NCBI RefSeq assembly: GCF_004349215.1
Contig: NZ_SMKU01000001.1
Span: 62,001 to 126,000 of the forward strand
DNA from: Actinomadura rubrisoli
GTDB taxonomy: Bacteria > Actinomycetota > Actinomycetes > Streptosporangiales > Streptosporangiaceae
DNA: 64,000 bases
Direction of reading: 5' to 3'
Shown here: positions 43,166 through 51,320 of the stretch, one piece after another
How positions within the stretch are numbered: the stretch's first letter is position 1
Layout: every line of letters begins with the position of its first letter
Position numbers and translations under genes: made by a program
The notes under the pieces: generated by a model
What the model was told of the DNA's origin: nothing
Database searches by the model: none
Seen by the model: only the letters and a program-made list of their open reading frames with translations

Positions 43166-44250
43166 GGAGACCACGGTCCAGGCGACGCGCATGGCTCGCG
43201 GGCGGCCTGGTCGCCGCGCTGCTGGCCACGGCCTCGTCCGCCTGCGGCGGCGGGGGCACGACCTCGGACGGCGCGGACGGCAGGCTCACGCTCGCCACCC
43301 CGGCACCGAACTCGCTGTTCACCTTCAACGAGGTCATCGCCGAGCGGCTCGGCTTCTTCGCGGACGAGGGCCTCACGGTGAAGCTCGCCCCGGTGACCGA
43401 CAACATCCCGATCGCGGGCCTGGTGCAAGGCGGCAAGGCGGACATCGGCCTCGTCGCGGCGACCGACGCGATCGCGGCGGCGCTCAGGACCGACGACCTG
43501 CGAATGCCCTATGACGAGCGGACCGGCGGGAACGGATTCCTCGTCGGCCTGGTCGTCCCGGAGCGCAGCGGTATCAAAGGGGTCGCCGACCTCAAGGGGA
43601 AGAACGTGGGCCTCGCCTCACCCGACCAGGACCGCGCCTATCTCACCGCCTCTCTGGAAAAGGCGGGGCTGAAAATCGGCGACGTCGACACCACGGTCGT
43701 CGGGCCGGGCGGCCCATCGGTGGCGCGGACGCTGGAATCCGGGCGCATCGCGGCCTACGCGGGGACGCTCACCGACTTCTTCGCCTTCGACGAGGCCGGA
43801 CTGCCGGTACGGGACATCACCCCCAAGGGCCTCGAAGGACTTCCCGTCGGCGGCTACCTCGTGCGGGCGCAGACCCTCAAGAGAGGCGACGTGCTGGTGC
43901 GATTCTTCCGGGCCCTCGCTCGGGCGACGTTCGCCGGCCTTCAGCGCCCGAAGGCGGCGGAGGCGGCAGCGCGGAAGGCGGCGCCCGAGGAATGGAGCGA
44001 CCCCAAGAAGTCCAGAGACCTGCTCAAGGCGCTTTCCGCGACCCTGGTCCCCTTCGACGGGAAGAACTTCGGTGAGATCAAGCCGGCTCGGTGGAACAAT
44101 GCCCAGAGGCTCCTCCTCCAAGCCGGCGTGACCGACCGCTCCCTGGACCTCAAGAACTTCCTCGTGACCGACATCCTGCAGAAGGTCAACGCCTTCGACC
44201 GGACGGCCACCCTGGCCAAGGCGGACAAATGGCTGGCGCAGAACGGATGA
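43162..44250 (+). CDS. ABC transporter substrate-binding protein, NMT1/SsuA-like
   Basis: This 362-residue exported protein has an Arg-rich start, a hydrophobic core (LAGGLVAALLATASSAC) and a Cys followed by a Gly-rich linker. It is thus probably a lipoprotein with a loose lipobox (SSAC). The binding domain shows the family pattern: RLGFFADEGLTVKL, GKADIGLVAATDA, DLKGKNVGLASPDQD, and YAGTLTDFFAFDE. The ligand is probably a small organic acid, amide or thiamine-precursor-like molecule. The downstream amidase and crotonase favour an amide or aromatic compound, which is inference. Confidence 0.88.
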   Translation: MRRPRSRRRAWLAGGLVAALLATASSACGGGGTTSDGADGRLTLATPAPNSLFTFNEVIAERLGFFADEGLTVKLAPVTDNIPIAGLVQGGKADIGLVAATDAIAAALRTDDLRMPYDERTGGNGFLVGLVVPERSGIKGVADLKGKNVGLASPDQDRAYLTASLEKAGLKIGDVDTTVVGPGGPSVARTLESGRIAAYAGTLTDFFAFDEAGLPVRDITPKGLEGLPVGGYLVRAQTLKRGDVLVRFFRALARATFAGLQRPKAAEAAARKAAPEEWSDPKKSRDLLKALSATLVPFDGKNFGEIKPARWNNAQRLLLQAGVTDRSLDLKNFLVTDILQKVNAFDRTATLAKADKWLAQNG

Positions 44251-44299
44251 GCCGCCCACTCACAACACCCTTCCCAACCTCACCGCAAGGAGCGACATC

Positions 44300-44938
44300 A
44301 TGACGACCATCGCCATTCTCGGATCCGGACGCGTCGGCGGCGCACTGGCCACCGGTCTCGCCGCGTCGGGGCACGACGTCACCATCGGCAGCAGGAACCC
44401 CGCCGACACCGCGCCGGCCTGGGCAGGGAAGGCGGTATCGGTCGCGGAGCCCGCCGCCGCCGTGGAGCACTCGGTCGTGGTCGTCAACGCGACGCCCGGC
44501 GACAGTTCCCTGAAGCGTCTCAGCGCCCTGAGCCGCGTGCTGTCGGGCAAGATCCTTGTCGATGTCTCCAATGCCACCGAACGGGGACCGGGCGGGATGC
44601 CGGGGGACCTCTGCTATCCGGGCAGCAGCCTCGCCGAGCATTTGCAGGACGCCCTGCCGGAAACGGCGGTCGTCAAGACCCTCAACACCATGCTCTTCAC
44701 CGTCATGGTCGACCCGCACAGCATCAAGGCCGCCCCGACCGCGTTCCTGTCCGGCGACGATGACGACGCGAAGCGCACCGTCCGCCAATTGCTCGGAGAC
44801 CTCGGCTGGCCGTCCGAGTGGATCGAGGATCTGGGAGACGTCACCACGGCGCGGGGACCGGAGGCACTTATGCTGCTCGTGCCGGCAATCATGCGCCGGC
44901 ACGGAATGGTCCCGTTCGCCCTCACCATCGCTCACTAG
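44300..44938 (+). CDS. NADPH-dependent F420 reductase-like / NAD(P)-binding protein
   Basis: This 212-residue Rossmann protein begins with TIAILGSGRVGGALATGLA, the NADP-binding loop followed by TIGSRNP for the phosphate. The rest is like the F420:NADP oxidoreductase family (VVKTLNTMLFTVMVDP, FLSGDDDDAK, GPEALMLLVPAIMR). It could exchange hydride between F420 and NADP or act on another substrate. It follows the binding protein by 49 bp with an AAGGAG site and is followed by the amidase after 10 bp, so it is within the operon. Confidence 0.85.
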   Translation: MTTIAILGSGRVGGALATGLAASGHDVTIGSRNPADTAPAWAGKAVSVAEPAAAVEHSVVVVNATPGDSSLKRLSALSRVLSGKILVDVSNATERGPGGMPGDLCYPGSSLAEHLQDALPETAVVKTLNTMLFTVMVDPHSIKAAPTAFLSGDDDDAKRTVRQLLGDLGWPSEWIEDLGDVTTARGPEALMLLVPAIMRRHGMVPFALTIAH

Positions 44939-44948
44939 GCGGTACCCA

Positions 44949-46358
44949 ATGCCGGAAGAGCCGCACTGGCTTTCCGCCGTCGAAGCCGTCCGCCGGCTCC
45001 GCGGGGGCGAGCTGAAGCTTGCGGAATACGTGGAAGCGCTCATCGAGCGGACGGAACGACTCGCGCACCTGAACACCTACATCTCGCATGACCCCGCCCT
45101 CATCAGGCGGTCGCTCAAGGACGACCCGCGGCCGAGCGGGCCGCTCCACGGTCTGCCCTTCGCGCTGAAGGACACCATCGACACCGCGGACCTTCCCACA
45201 ACCGCGAACACACCGGCGCTCCGCGACTCGCGGCCGCCGCGCAACGCACCGATCGCCCAGAAACTGCTCGACGCGGGCGGAACCCTCATGGGCAAACAAG
45301 CGCTGGGCGAGCTGTCGTTCGCCATGACGGGCAACAATCCCGCGTTCGGAACCGTGCGCAACCCCTACGGCGAGAACCACATCCCGGGAGGCAGCAGCGG
45401 CGGGACCGCCGCGGGCGTGAGCGCCGGGCTGGTCCCCTTCGGGCTCGGCGCCGACACCGGCGGATCCTGCCGGATCCCGGCCGCCCTGTGCGGCTGCGTC
45501 GGCTTCCGCCCCTCGCACGGACGCTACGACCAGCGCGGCGTCGTCCCGATCTCGTCCACGCGCGACACGGTCGGCCCGATCGCCCGGTCCGTGGCGGACG
45601 TGCGCCTGGTCGACGGCCTCTGCGCCCCCGACGGCGCGGACCCCGGCATCACCGTCGACCTGGCCGGGCTGCGCGTCGGCGTGCCACGCACGCACTACTA
45701 CGAGGATCTCGACCCGGATGTGGCCGCGGTGACCGAACACGCGCTGTCCGACCTCGCCGCACGCGGCGTCGTCCTCGTCGAACAGGACCTCCCGGACGTC
45801 CAGCGGCTGAACGAGCTCGCCAGCTTCCCCGTGGTGCTGTACGAGGTGGGCAGAGAGCTCTCCGCCTACCTCTACCAGCACGACGCCCCCATGACGTTGC
45901 GCGAACTCGTGCGCCAGGTGGCCACCGACTCCGTCCGGGAAACGCTCGAATCCATCCTGGACGAGGACCAGGTCGCCGCGGCCGACTACCGCGACGCCCT
46001 CGCGATCCACCGGCCCGCACTCCGCGCGGCCTACGCCGACTACTTCTCGGGCCACGACGTGAGCGCCATCCTGGTCCCGACCACGCCGCTCCCGGCTCGT
46101 CCTCACCAGCCCGCCGGGCAAGACCGCACCGTCGAACTCAACGGCAAGGACGTCGACACCTTCCTCACCTACATCCGGAACACCGACGCCCCGAGCACCG
46201 CGGGCCTTCCGTGCCTGTCGCTCCCCTCAGGGCTGTCCGGCGACGGCCTGCCGATCGGCCTCGAACTCGTCGGCCCCGCGTCCCGCGATGCCCGGCTCCT
46301 GGCCATCGGGGAGGCGATCGAGGCGGCACTGCCGCCACTCCCCCTGCCGGCACTCTGA
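44949..46358 (+). CDS. Amidase signature family hydrolase (indoleacetamide hydrolase-like)
   Basis: This 469-residue amidase has the full triad: Lys in PFALKDTIDTAD, cis-Ser in GGSSGGTAAG, and nucleophile Ser in GADTGGSCRIPAALCG. The sequence around these motifs resembles the mandelamide/indoleacetamide hydrolase type as I remember it, which acts on aryl-acetamide compounds. In this operon it may hydrolyse an imported amide. It is a separate branch from the amidase at 32026-33462. Confidence 0.88.
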   Translation: MPEEPHWLSAVEAVRRLRGGELKLAEYVEALIERTERLAHLNTYISHDPALIRRSLKDDPRPSGPLHGLPFALKDTIDTADLPTTANTPALRDSRPPRNAPIAQKLLDAGGTLMGKQALGELSFAMTGNNPAFGTVRNPYGENHIPGGSSGGTAAGVSAGLVPFGLGADTGGSCRIPAALCGCVGFRPSHGRYDQRGVVPISSTRDTVGPIARSVADVRLVDGLCAPDGADPGITVDLAGLRVGVPRTHYYEDLDPDVAAVTEHALSDLAARGVVLVEQDLPDVQRLNELASFPVVLYEVGRELSAYLYQHDAPMTLRELVRQVATDSVRETLESILDEDQVAAADYRDALAIHRPALRAAYADYFSGHDVSAILVPTTPLPARPHQPAGQDRTVELNGKDVDTFLTYIRNTDAPSTAGLPCLSLPSGLSGDGLPIGLELVGPASRDARLLAIGEAIEAALPPLPLPAL

Positions 46359-46374
46359 CAAGGAGCCGAACCCC

Positions 46375-47154
46375 ATGAGCGCGACCGTGCACTACGAGCG
46401 GCGGGGCAAGCTGGCACTGATCCAGCTGGACCGTCCGGACACCTCCAACGCCATCGACCCGCCGACGCTCCAGGCCCTCGGCGCGGCCTACCACCGAGCC
46501 GACAAGCATGACGCCATCGTGGCGGTCGTCCTCCACGCGGCGGGCCCCGACTTCTCCGTCGGCCTCGACCCCAAGAGCTTCCTCCCCACCCTCCAGAACC
46601 GCACGTTCAGCACCGACGGCCCCGGCCAGATCAACCCGTTCGGGACGACGACGCGCCTGTCCAAGCCCCTGGTGATCGCCGTCCAGGGGAACGTCGGAGC
46701 CATGGCCCATGAACTGATGCTCGCCGCCGACATCCGCATCGCCGCCTCCGACGCGCGGTTCAGCCAGAGCGAGCCCAGCCGGGGCACCACCCCGGCCGCG
46801 GGCGGCGGCATCCGCATGCCGCTGGAGGTGGGCTGGGCGAACGCCATGCGCTGGATCCTCACCGGCGAGACCTGGGACGCCGAAGAGGCCCTCCGCCTCG
46901 GCCTCGTCCAAGAGGTCGTCGCCCCCGGGAACCAGCTGCCGAGGGCCATCGCGCTCGCGGACAAGATCGCCGCGAACCCTCCCCTGGCGCTCCGCGAAAC
47001 CCTCAAGCTCGGCCGCCGCGCCTGGGAGGGCCACGCCCACCAGGTCTACGCCGACCTGCTGCCCGCCCTGTACCAACTCCTGGCCACGGAAGACTTCGCC
47101 GAACGCCTCACCGCACTCCGCGAGGGCCGCACCCCCGTCTACACCGGCAGATAG
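46375..47154 (+). CDS. Enoyl-CoA hydratase/isomerase (crotonase) family protein
   Basis: This 259-residue crotonase-fold protein has an oxyanion-hole region resembling PLVIAVQGNVGAMAHELML and ADIRIAASDARFSQSEP. The first catalytic Glu position of classical hydratases is not obvious (GNVGAMAHEL), so isomerase or thioesterase/hydrolase chemistry is possible. AAGGAG precedes the ATG at 46375, 16 bp after the amidase stop. It closes the operon. It might help with phenylacetate beta-oxidation steps, since paaF and paaG are not in the window. Confidence 0.85.
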   Translation: MSATVHYERRGKLALIQLDRPDTSNAIDPPTLQALGAAYHRADKHDAIVAVVLHAAGPDFSVGLDPKSFLPTLQNRTFSTDGPGQINPFGTTTRLSKPLVIAVQGNVGAMAHELMLAADIRIAASDARFSQSEPSRGTTPAAGGGIRMPLEVGWANAMRWILTGETWDAEEALRLGLVQEVVAPGNQLPRAIALADKIAANPPLALRETLKLGRRAWEGHAHQVYADLLPALYQLLATEDFAERLTALREGRTPVYTGR

Positions 47155-47176
47155 CGGTACCGGACGAGAGGTCACG

Positions 47177-48838
47177 CTAAGGCCGCGCCCGCGCCCGAGT
47201 GTGACCTTGGCTCCTCCTGAACTGCCCTTCACGTTCGTTCAGCAGCCTGACCTCCGTGTCGGCGCCCATCGCCCGCAGAGAGTCCAACAGTTGCGCCACG
47301 GCCGCCGGGTCGCTGAGCGGCGCCCCGGCGGCGGCCCGCTTCGCCAGCGCCATGGCCTGTGCGTCGCAACTGAATCCGAGCAACAAATCCAGCGTCCGCC
47401 CGACGGCCGCCGGGTCACGGAGCGGAAACTCGGTGGCAACCCGCTCAGTCAACGCCGTGGCCTGCGCACCGGCGCCTACTACCCGCAAGGATTCCAGCAT
47501 CCGCCCTACGCCGTAGTGGTTGGTGAGCGGGGCATCAGTGGCGACCCGTTCAGCCAGCACTGCGGCCTGCGCACCAGCACCTATCGCCCGCAAAGATTTC
47601 AGCAGTTTCGCCACGTTGTACGGGTCTGTAAGCGGGGCATCAGTGGCGGCCCGTTCAGCCAGTGCCACAACATTTGCGTCGGCTCCCGTGTCCTGCAAGG
47701 AGACCAGCAACCCCGCCACGTCGGCGGGGTCGGCGAGCGGAAAGCTCGTTTCGACCCGTTCGGCCAGCACCCTGCCATGCACACCTGTACCGAATCCGAG
47801 CAAGAATTTCAGCAATCGCACCAAGGCGGCCGGGTCGGTCAGCGGGACCTCGGCCGCGGTCCGTTCAGCCAACGCCGCAGCCTCCGTACAGGCGCCCGCG
47901 TCCCGCAAAGAGGGCAATAGCTGCAGCACGGCGGCCGGGTCGGTCAGCGGGACCTCGGCGGTCCGCTCGGCCAGCACCACCACCTGCGCACCGGCACCCA
48001 CTCCGATTAGAGAGTCGAGCACTCGCGCCACAGCGACCGGATCGGTGAGCGGAAATTCGGCGGCGGCCCGCTCGGCCAGTGCCGCGACCTGCGTACCAGC
48101 ACCTATGTTCCACAGGAACTCCAGCGCTTGCGCCACGACGTCCGGACCGGTGAGGGGGATGCCCTGAATGAAGTCTGGGGCGCTGGCAGGTGGGGTGTCC
48201 AGACGGTCGAGGAGGTCTTCCAGGTTGCGGCAGCGTTGTTCGGCGTGGGTGCTGCGTTGGCGGGCCTGGTCGAGGTGGCGGGTGAGGTCGGCGATCTCGG
48301 TGTCCAGGCGGTTCTTGTGGGCCTGCGTGGCGGCGCGGTCGGCGTCCCAGGCCGCGCGGAGCCGTCCGTGCTGGTCGGTGAGTTCTTCGAGCCGGTGGTT
48401 GCGGTCGGCGAGCTGTTCTTCCAGTGAGCGGGCGTAGCGTTCGGCCTCGCGCTGGCCGACGACCGCGAGTTCCAGCTCGTCGCTGACCAGCCGCACCCGG
48501 TACTCCTGCGGATGCGCGACCTGCAGCGCCTCCAGCTGCAGCCGCGTGAGGTGTTCGCGGACCTCTTGGGAGACCTCTTTGCCCTGCTCGGCCTGGACGG
48601 CCAGCAGCTTGTCCAGGAACCAGTGGTCGCGGGGCACGCGCCTGCCGTTGAGGTAGCGCGAAAGGGTGCCCTTGTCGACCGGATGCAGGTGCGCGAACCG
48701 GTTGATCGACATCCCCGAGGCCGCCCAAATCGTGCGCAACTCACTCGCCCAAGTCCGCACTTGGGGGCTGAGCGCGGGATCCAGCGGCTTGAGGACGGCC
48801 GGTGCCTGGGGGGCGAGGTTGTTCATACCGTCCATCAT
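47177..48838 (-). CDS. HTH protein with coiled coil and nine 35-residue helical repeats
   Basis: This 553-residue protein has three parts. Residues about 25-100 form an XRE-like helix-turn-helix (GMSINRFAHLHPVDKGTLSR, then YLNGRRVPRDHWFLDKLL). Residues about 120-215 are a predicted coiled coil (SLEEQLADRNHRLEELTDQH and on). Residues 227-539 are nine tandem units of 34-35 residues. Each opens with a [FVAI]PL-[TRAS]-[DGN] turn and ends in the LAER motif, giving two helices per unit and so an alpha-solenoid. I do not recognise a named family. It probably binds DNA and a protein or nucleotide ligand. Two identical dyads in its upstream region (48880-48934) could be its own operators. It converges on the crotonase gene. 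Confidence 0.8.
   Translation of the reverse strand: MMDGMNNLAPQAPAVLKPLDPALSPQVRTWASELRTIWAASGMSINRFAHLHPVDKGTLSRYLNGRRVPRDHWFLDKLLAVQAEQGKEVSQEVREHLTRLQLEALQVAHPQEYRVRLVSDELELAVVGQREAERYARSLEEQLADRNHRLEELTDQHGRLRAAWDADRAATQAHKNRLDTEIADLTRHLDQARQRSTHAEQRCRNLEDLLDRLDTPPASAPDFIQGIPLTGPDVVAQALEFLWNIGAGTQVAALAERAAAEFPLTDPVAVARVLDSLIGVGAGAQVVVLAERTAEVPLTDPAAVLQLLPSLRDAGACTEAAALAERTAAEVPLTDPAALVRLLKFLLGFGTGVHGRVLAERVETSFPLADPADVAGLLVSLQDTGADANVVALAERAATDAPLTDPYNVAKLLKSLRAIGAGAQAAVLAERVATDAPLTNHYGVGRMLESLRVVGAGAQATALTERVATEFPLRDPAAVGRTLDLLLGFSCDAQAMALAKRAAAGAPLSDPAAVAQLLDSLRAMGADTEVRLLNEREGQFRRSQGHTRARARP
47222..48160 (-). repeat. Nine tandem ~105-bp repeats encoding an alpha-solenoid
   Basis: The units run from residue 227 to 539 of the HTH protein. 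Seven are 35 residues and two (units 2 and 9) are 34. The conserved skeleton is xPLTDPxxVxxLLxSLxxxGA, then GAQxxxLAERxAxx. The units differ enough that they are not recent copies. Units 6 and 7 are the most alike. Confidence 0.85.
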
Positions 48839-48879
48839 CGGCGTCCGCGCCCGGACGGCGCAGCCTCATTGCCACGGCC

Positions 48880-48934
48880 GGGTGTTGCCATACGTCGCAA
48901 CACCCTCACGGCCGTCGTTGCGGCGTGGTGCAAC
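48880..48934. promoter_or_regulatory. Two identical GTTGC-N8-GCAAC dyads in a divergent promoter region
   Basis: The first site has GTTGC at 48884-48888 and GCAAC at 48897-48901, extended to a perfect 9-bp dyad (GGGTGTTGC with GCAACACCC, 48880-48905). The second is at 48917-48934. Both have an 8-bp spacer, and their starts are 33 bp apart, close to three helical turns. They sit between the HTH-repeat gene (start 48838) and the small membrane protein gene (start 49011), so a factor bound to both faces of the same helix side could control both genes. Confidence 0.65.
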
Positions 48935-49010
48935 CTCGCCCAGGTCTGGCTTGCTGGAATCCTCCGGCGCCACCCGGCCGCCGACACGGTTTGAAAGAGG
49001 GGAAGACGAC

Positions 49011-49247
49011 GTGTGCTCCAAGCCTCGTCCGGTGCCGTCCGGGCGGATCCGTGTCCGCGCCGTGGTGGCCCTGGGCGTCACCTGCCTTGCCGGCGCCACC
49101 GCCGGGCTCCTGTCCTTCGCCTCCTCCGGGTCGCTCGCCCGGGCGTTGCTGGACGCGGGGACCGCGATCGGCGCCACGGCCGGGCTGCTCAACCAGATCG
49201 TCAGCCTCGATCCTCCGCCCGTCCACGGGAGCGAAAGCGACCAGTGA
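49011..49247 (+). CDS. Small membrane protein divergent from the HTH-repeat gene
   Basis: This 78-residue protein has two hydrophobic segments (AVVALGVTCLAGATAGLLSF and a weaker ALLDAGTAIGATAGLL) and short polar ends. It has a GTG start with GAAAGAGGGG upstream. I do not recognise a family. Its only clear link is the shared upstream region with the HTH-repeat protein and the paired dyads there. Confidence 0.6.
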   Translation: MCSKPRPVPSGRIRVRAVVALGVTCLAGATAGLLSFASSGSLARALLDAGTAIGATAGLLNQIVSLDPPPVHGSESDQ

Positions 49248-49371
49248 CCAGTGACCAGTGCAGTCGTGCATGGGCGCGCACGCCATCGCCATCCCTAATT
49301 CTCGGGATGTCGCCGATGGCCAGCGCCCGACAAAGTCGAGGGAGCAGTCAATCGAATGAGGAGATGCTCCC

Positions 49372-50163
49372 ATGTCCGGTGCGTTCTACCGTCTCGCCGT
49401 CGTCGGCGTGCTGGCCACGACGACGCCCCTCTCGGCCAACGTCGCCACACCCGCCGACGCGTCGGCGGCCGGGTCCGATCTCACGGCTCGTCCGCATCGG
49501 CCGGCCCCGGCGCAGGACGCTCGCCAACTGGCCGGCACCTACCTGAATCTGCACCAGTGCATGTACTACTCCAGCTCGGCCACCAACCACTTCACCACGG
49601 TCATACCGAGCAAGGACGGACGCTTCACCGCCGAGACCAAGGTCTCCAACACACCCGACACCAGCCCCACCTGCGGCAACGGAGACGGAAACTACGGACC
49701 CATCCCCCTGCTCTCAGGCGCCAAATCCCTCGACCTCAGCACCGGGCGCTACCTCAACATCCACCAGTGCATGTACTACTCCAACTCCGCGACCAACCAC
49801 TTCACCACGGTCATACCGAGCAAGGACGGACGCTTCACCGCCGGAACAAAGATCTCCAACACACCCGACACGAGCCCGACCTGCGGCAACGGAGACGGAA
49901 ACTACATACCCATCCCGCTGCTCTCTGGCGTCAAGACCCTCGACCTCAGCACCGGGCGCTACCTAAATCTGCACCAGTGCATGTACTACTCCAACTCCGC
50001 AACCAACCATTTCAGCACGGTCATACCGAGCAGCGACGGGCGCTTCACCGCCGGGACGAAAGTCTCCAGAACCCAAGACGCAGACCCCACCTGCGGCAAC
50101 GGTGACGGAAATTACGCACCCATCCCGCTGCTGTCGGGGGTCAAAGCGCTTCCCCTTCGCTGA
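49372..50163 (+). CDS. Secreted protein with three 70-residue repeats
   Basis: This 263-residue precursor has a signal peptide (LAVVGVLATTTPLSANVA, cleavage near ADASA). After a short linker come three units of exactly 70 residues. Each begins YLN-[LI]-HQCMYYS and contains TVIPS-[KS]-DGRFTA, SPTCGNGDGNY or DPTCGNGDGNY, and IPLLSG. Each unit has two cysteines, so probably one disulfide per unit. I do not recognise the fold; it may be a beta-rich binding module. The units are very similar at the DNA level, indicating recent duplication. A strong hairpin terminator follows. Confidence 0.75.
   Translation: MSGAFYRLAVVGVLATTTPLSANVATPADASAAGSDLTARPHRPAPAQDARQLAGTYLNLHQCMYYSSSATNHFTTVIPSKDGRFTAETKVSNTPDTSPTCGNGDGNYGPIPLLSGAKSLDLSTGRYLNIHQCMYYSNSATNHFTTVIPSKDGRFTAGTKISNTPDTSPTCGNGDGNYIPIPLLSGVKTLDLSTGRYLNLHQCMYYSNSATNHFSTVIPSSDGRFTAGTKVSRTQDADPTCGNGDGNYAPIPLLSGVKALPLR
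49540..50160 (+). repeat. Three 210-bp tandem repeats inside the secreted protein gene
   Basis: Unit starts are at 49540, 49750 and 49960, an exact period of 210 bp. The word ATGTACTACTCCA recurs at 49561, 49771 and 49981. Most synonymous positions are also conserved, particularly between units 1 and 2. The last unit is slightly shorter at its end. Confidence 0.9.
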
Positions 50164-50208
50164 CCGCAGAGCGAGCTTCCAGGGGCGGGAGTGGTTCGAG
50201 GGCGTTCG

Positions 50209-50237
50209 AGGGCCGGTCCGCTGGGTGGACCGGCCCT
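50209..50237 (+). terminator. Hairpin terminator after the repeat protein gene
   Basis: A perfect 11-bp stem, AGGGCCGGTCC with GGACCGGCCCT, encloses a 7-base loop 46 bases past the stop. There is no T tract, as is common in actinomycetes. It separates this gene from the LuxR gene that follows. Confidence 0.65.
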
Positions 50238-50271
50238 GTGCGTGTCGGGGCGGGTCGGTGATACTTGCCAG

Positions 50272-51306
50272 GTGGGGGGCGGAGTCGAGGCGATCAGTGT
50301 CGAGGTCACCGGGGTCGCGGCGGAGGTCGGCACCGTGGCCGAGCTCGGCGCGGAGGTCTCACGGCAGCTCGGACGGGCCGTGCCGCATGACGGGTACATG
50401 CTCACCGGGCTGGATCCGCTCACCCGGGGCATGTGCCTCTACACGCGGCGGCACGGCTACGGCTCGCCGGCCGCGCGCCGCTTGCTGAGCGACGATCGGT
50501 TGAAGGCCGACGCGTTCTCCTACGAGAGTCTGGCCACCGGCCCGTGCCGTGTCGGAGTGATCGACGCCCGGGCGGCGCGGCATCGGCACAGCGGCTGGGT
50601 GAACGAAGTGATGGCCGGCGAGGGGGTCGGGAGTGAACTCCGCATCGCGCTGGCCGACGGCCGGTCGCTGTGGGGAGCGCTGGCCCTGCTCCGCGGGACG
50701 GGCGGCCGGCCCTTCTCGGCGGCCGAGGCGGCATGCGCCGAACGTCTCACCGGTGCCCTGGTCGGCTCGCTGCGGCGTTTCGTGACCGGCAGGCCGCTGC
50801 AGTCCTTCCGCCTGGAGCGGCCGCCGGGGATCGTCGTCGTCCGCCCCGACGGCACGTCCGCGTCGGCCACGGAGTCGGCGTCCGAGTGGGGTGCCGAGTT
50901 CACGGGCGGGCCCGCCCACGCGTGCGCCGGCGAGTTCCAAAGCCTGCTCTGGGCGACCGCGTACCTGGCTCCTCGGATCGGCGGGACGGCGCTGACGCGG
51001 GTACCCCTGGCCGGCGGGTGGGCCGCGCTCCAGGCTCAGCCGTTGCGGGGCGCGGGCCCTGACGCGATGGCCGTCACGGTCCGGCCGACCACCGGCACCG
51101 AACTCCTCCCGGCGATGGCCGCCTGGCACGGCCTGACGCCCAGAGAGCAGGCGGTCGTCGAAACCGCCTTGGAAGGAATGTCCGCCAAGCAGATCGCCCG
51201 CCGCCTCGGCGTGTCGCCGTACACCGTCAACGACCACCTGAAGGCGATCTACCGCAAGACCGGTGTGAGCGCCCGCGAAGAGCTCATTGCCAGGCTGGCC
51301 CGCTGA
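50272..51306 (+). CDS. LuxR-family regulator with N-terminal GAF-like domain
   Basis: This 344-residue protein has a sensory N-terminal region (about residues 40-170, GAF-like: VGVIDARAARHRHSGW, LRIALADGRSLWGALALLR). Its C-terminal LuxR HTH (about 285-344) is LTPREQAVVETALEGMSAKQ, then IARRLGVSPYTVNDHLKAIY. The GTG at 50272 is preceded by GATACT six bases upstream and by no ribosome-binding site, suggesting a leaderless start. The longer frame from 50191 has no support. It converges on an MFS exporter; the ligand is unknown. Confidence 0.85.
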   Translation: MGGGVEAISVEVTGVAAEVGTVAELGAEVSRQLGRAVPHDGYMLTGLDPLTRGMCLYTRRHGYGSPAARRLLSDDRLKADAFSYESLATGPCRVGVIDARAARHRHSGWVNEVMAGEGVGSELRIALADGRSLWGALALLRGTGGRPFSAAEAACAERLTGALVGSLRRFVTGRPLQSFRLERPPGIVVVRPDGTSASATESASEWGAEFTGGPAHACAGEFQSLLWATAYLAPRIGGTALTRVPLAGGWAALQAQPLRGAGPDAMAVTVRPTTGTELLPAMAAWHGLTPREQAVVETALEGMSAKQIARRLGVSPYTVNDHLKAIYRKTGVSAREELIARLAR

Positions 51307-51320
51307 GGAACGCGGAATCG

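Noticed and set aside
43162-44250. The binding protein as a thiamine-precursor (ThiY-like) transporter component
   Set aside because: The fold is compatible, but there is no thi gene or TPP riboswitch sequence upstream of the operon, and the neighbours are catabolic.
49540-50160. Regular direct repeats that could suggest a CRISPR-like array
   Set aside because: The units are 210 bp with no unique spacers and keep one reading frame, so they are protein repeats.
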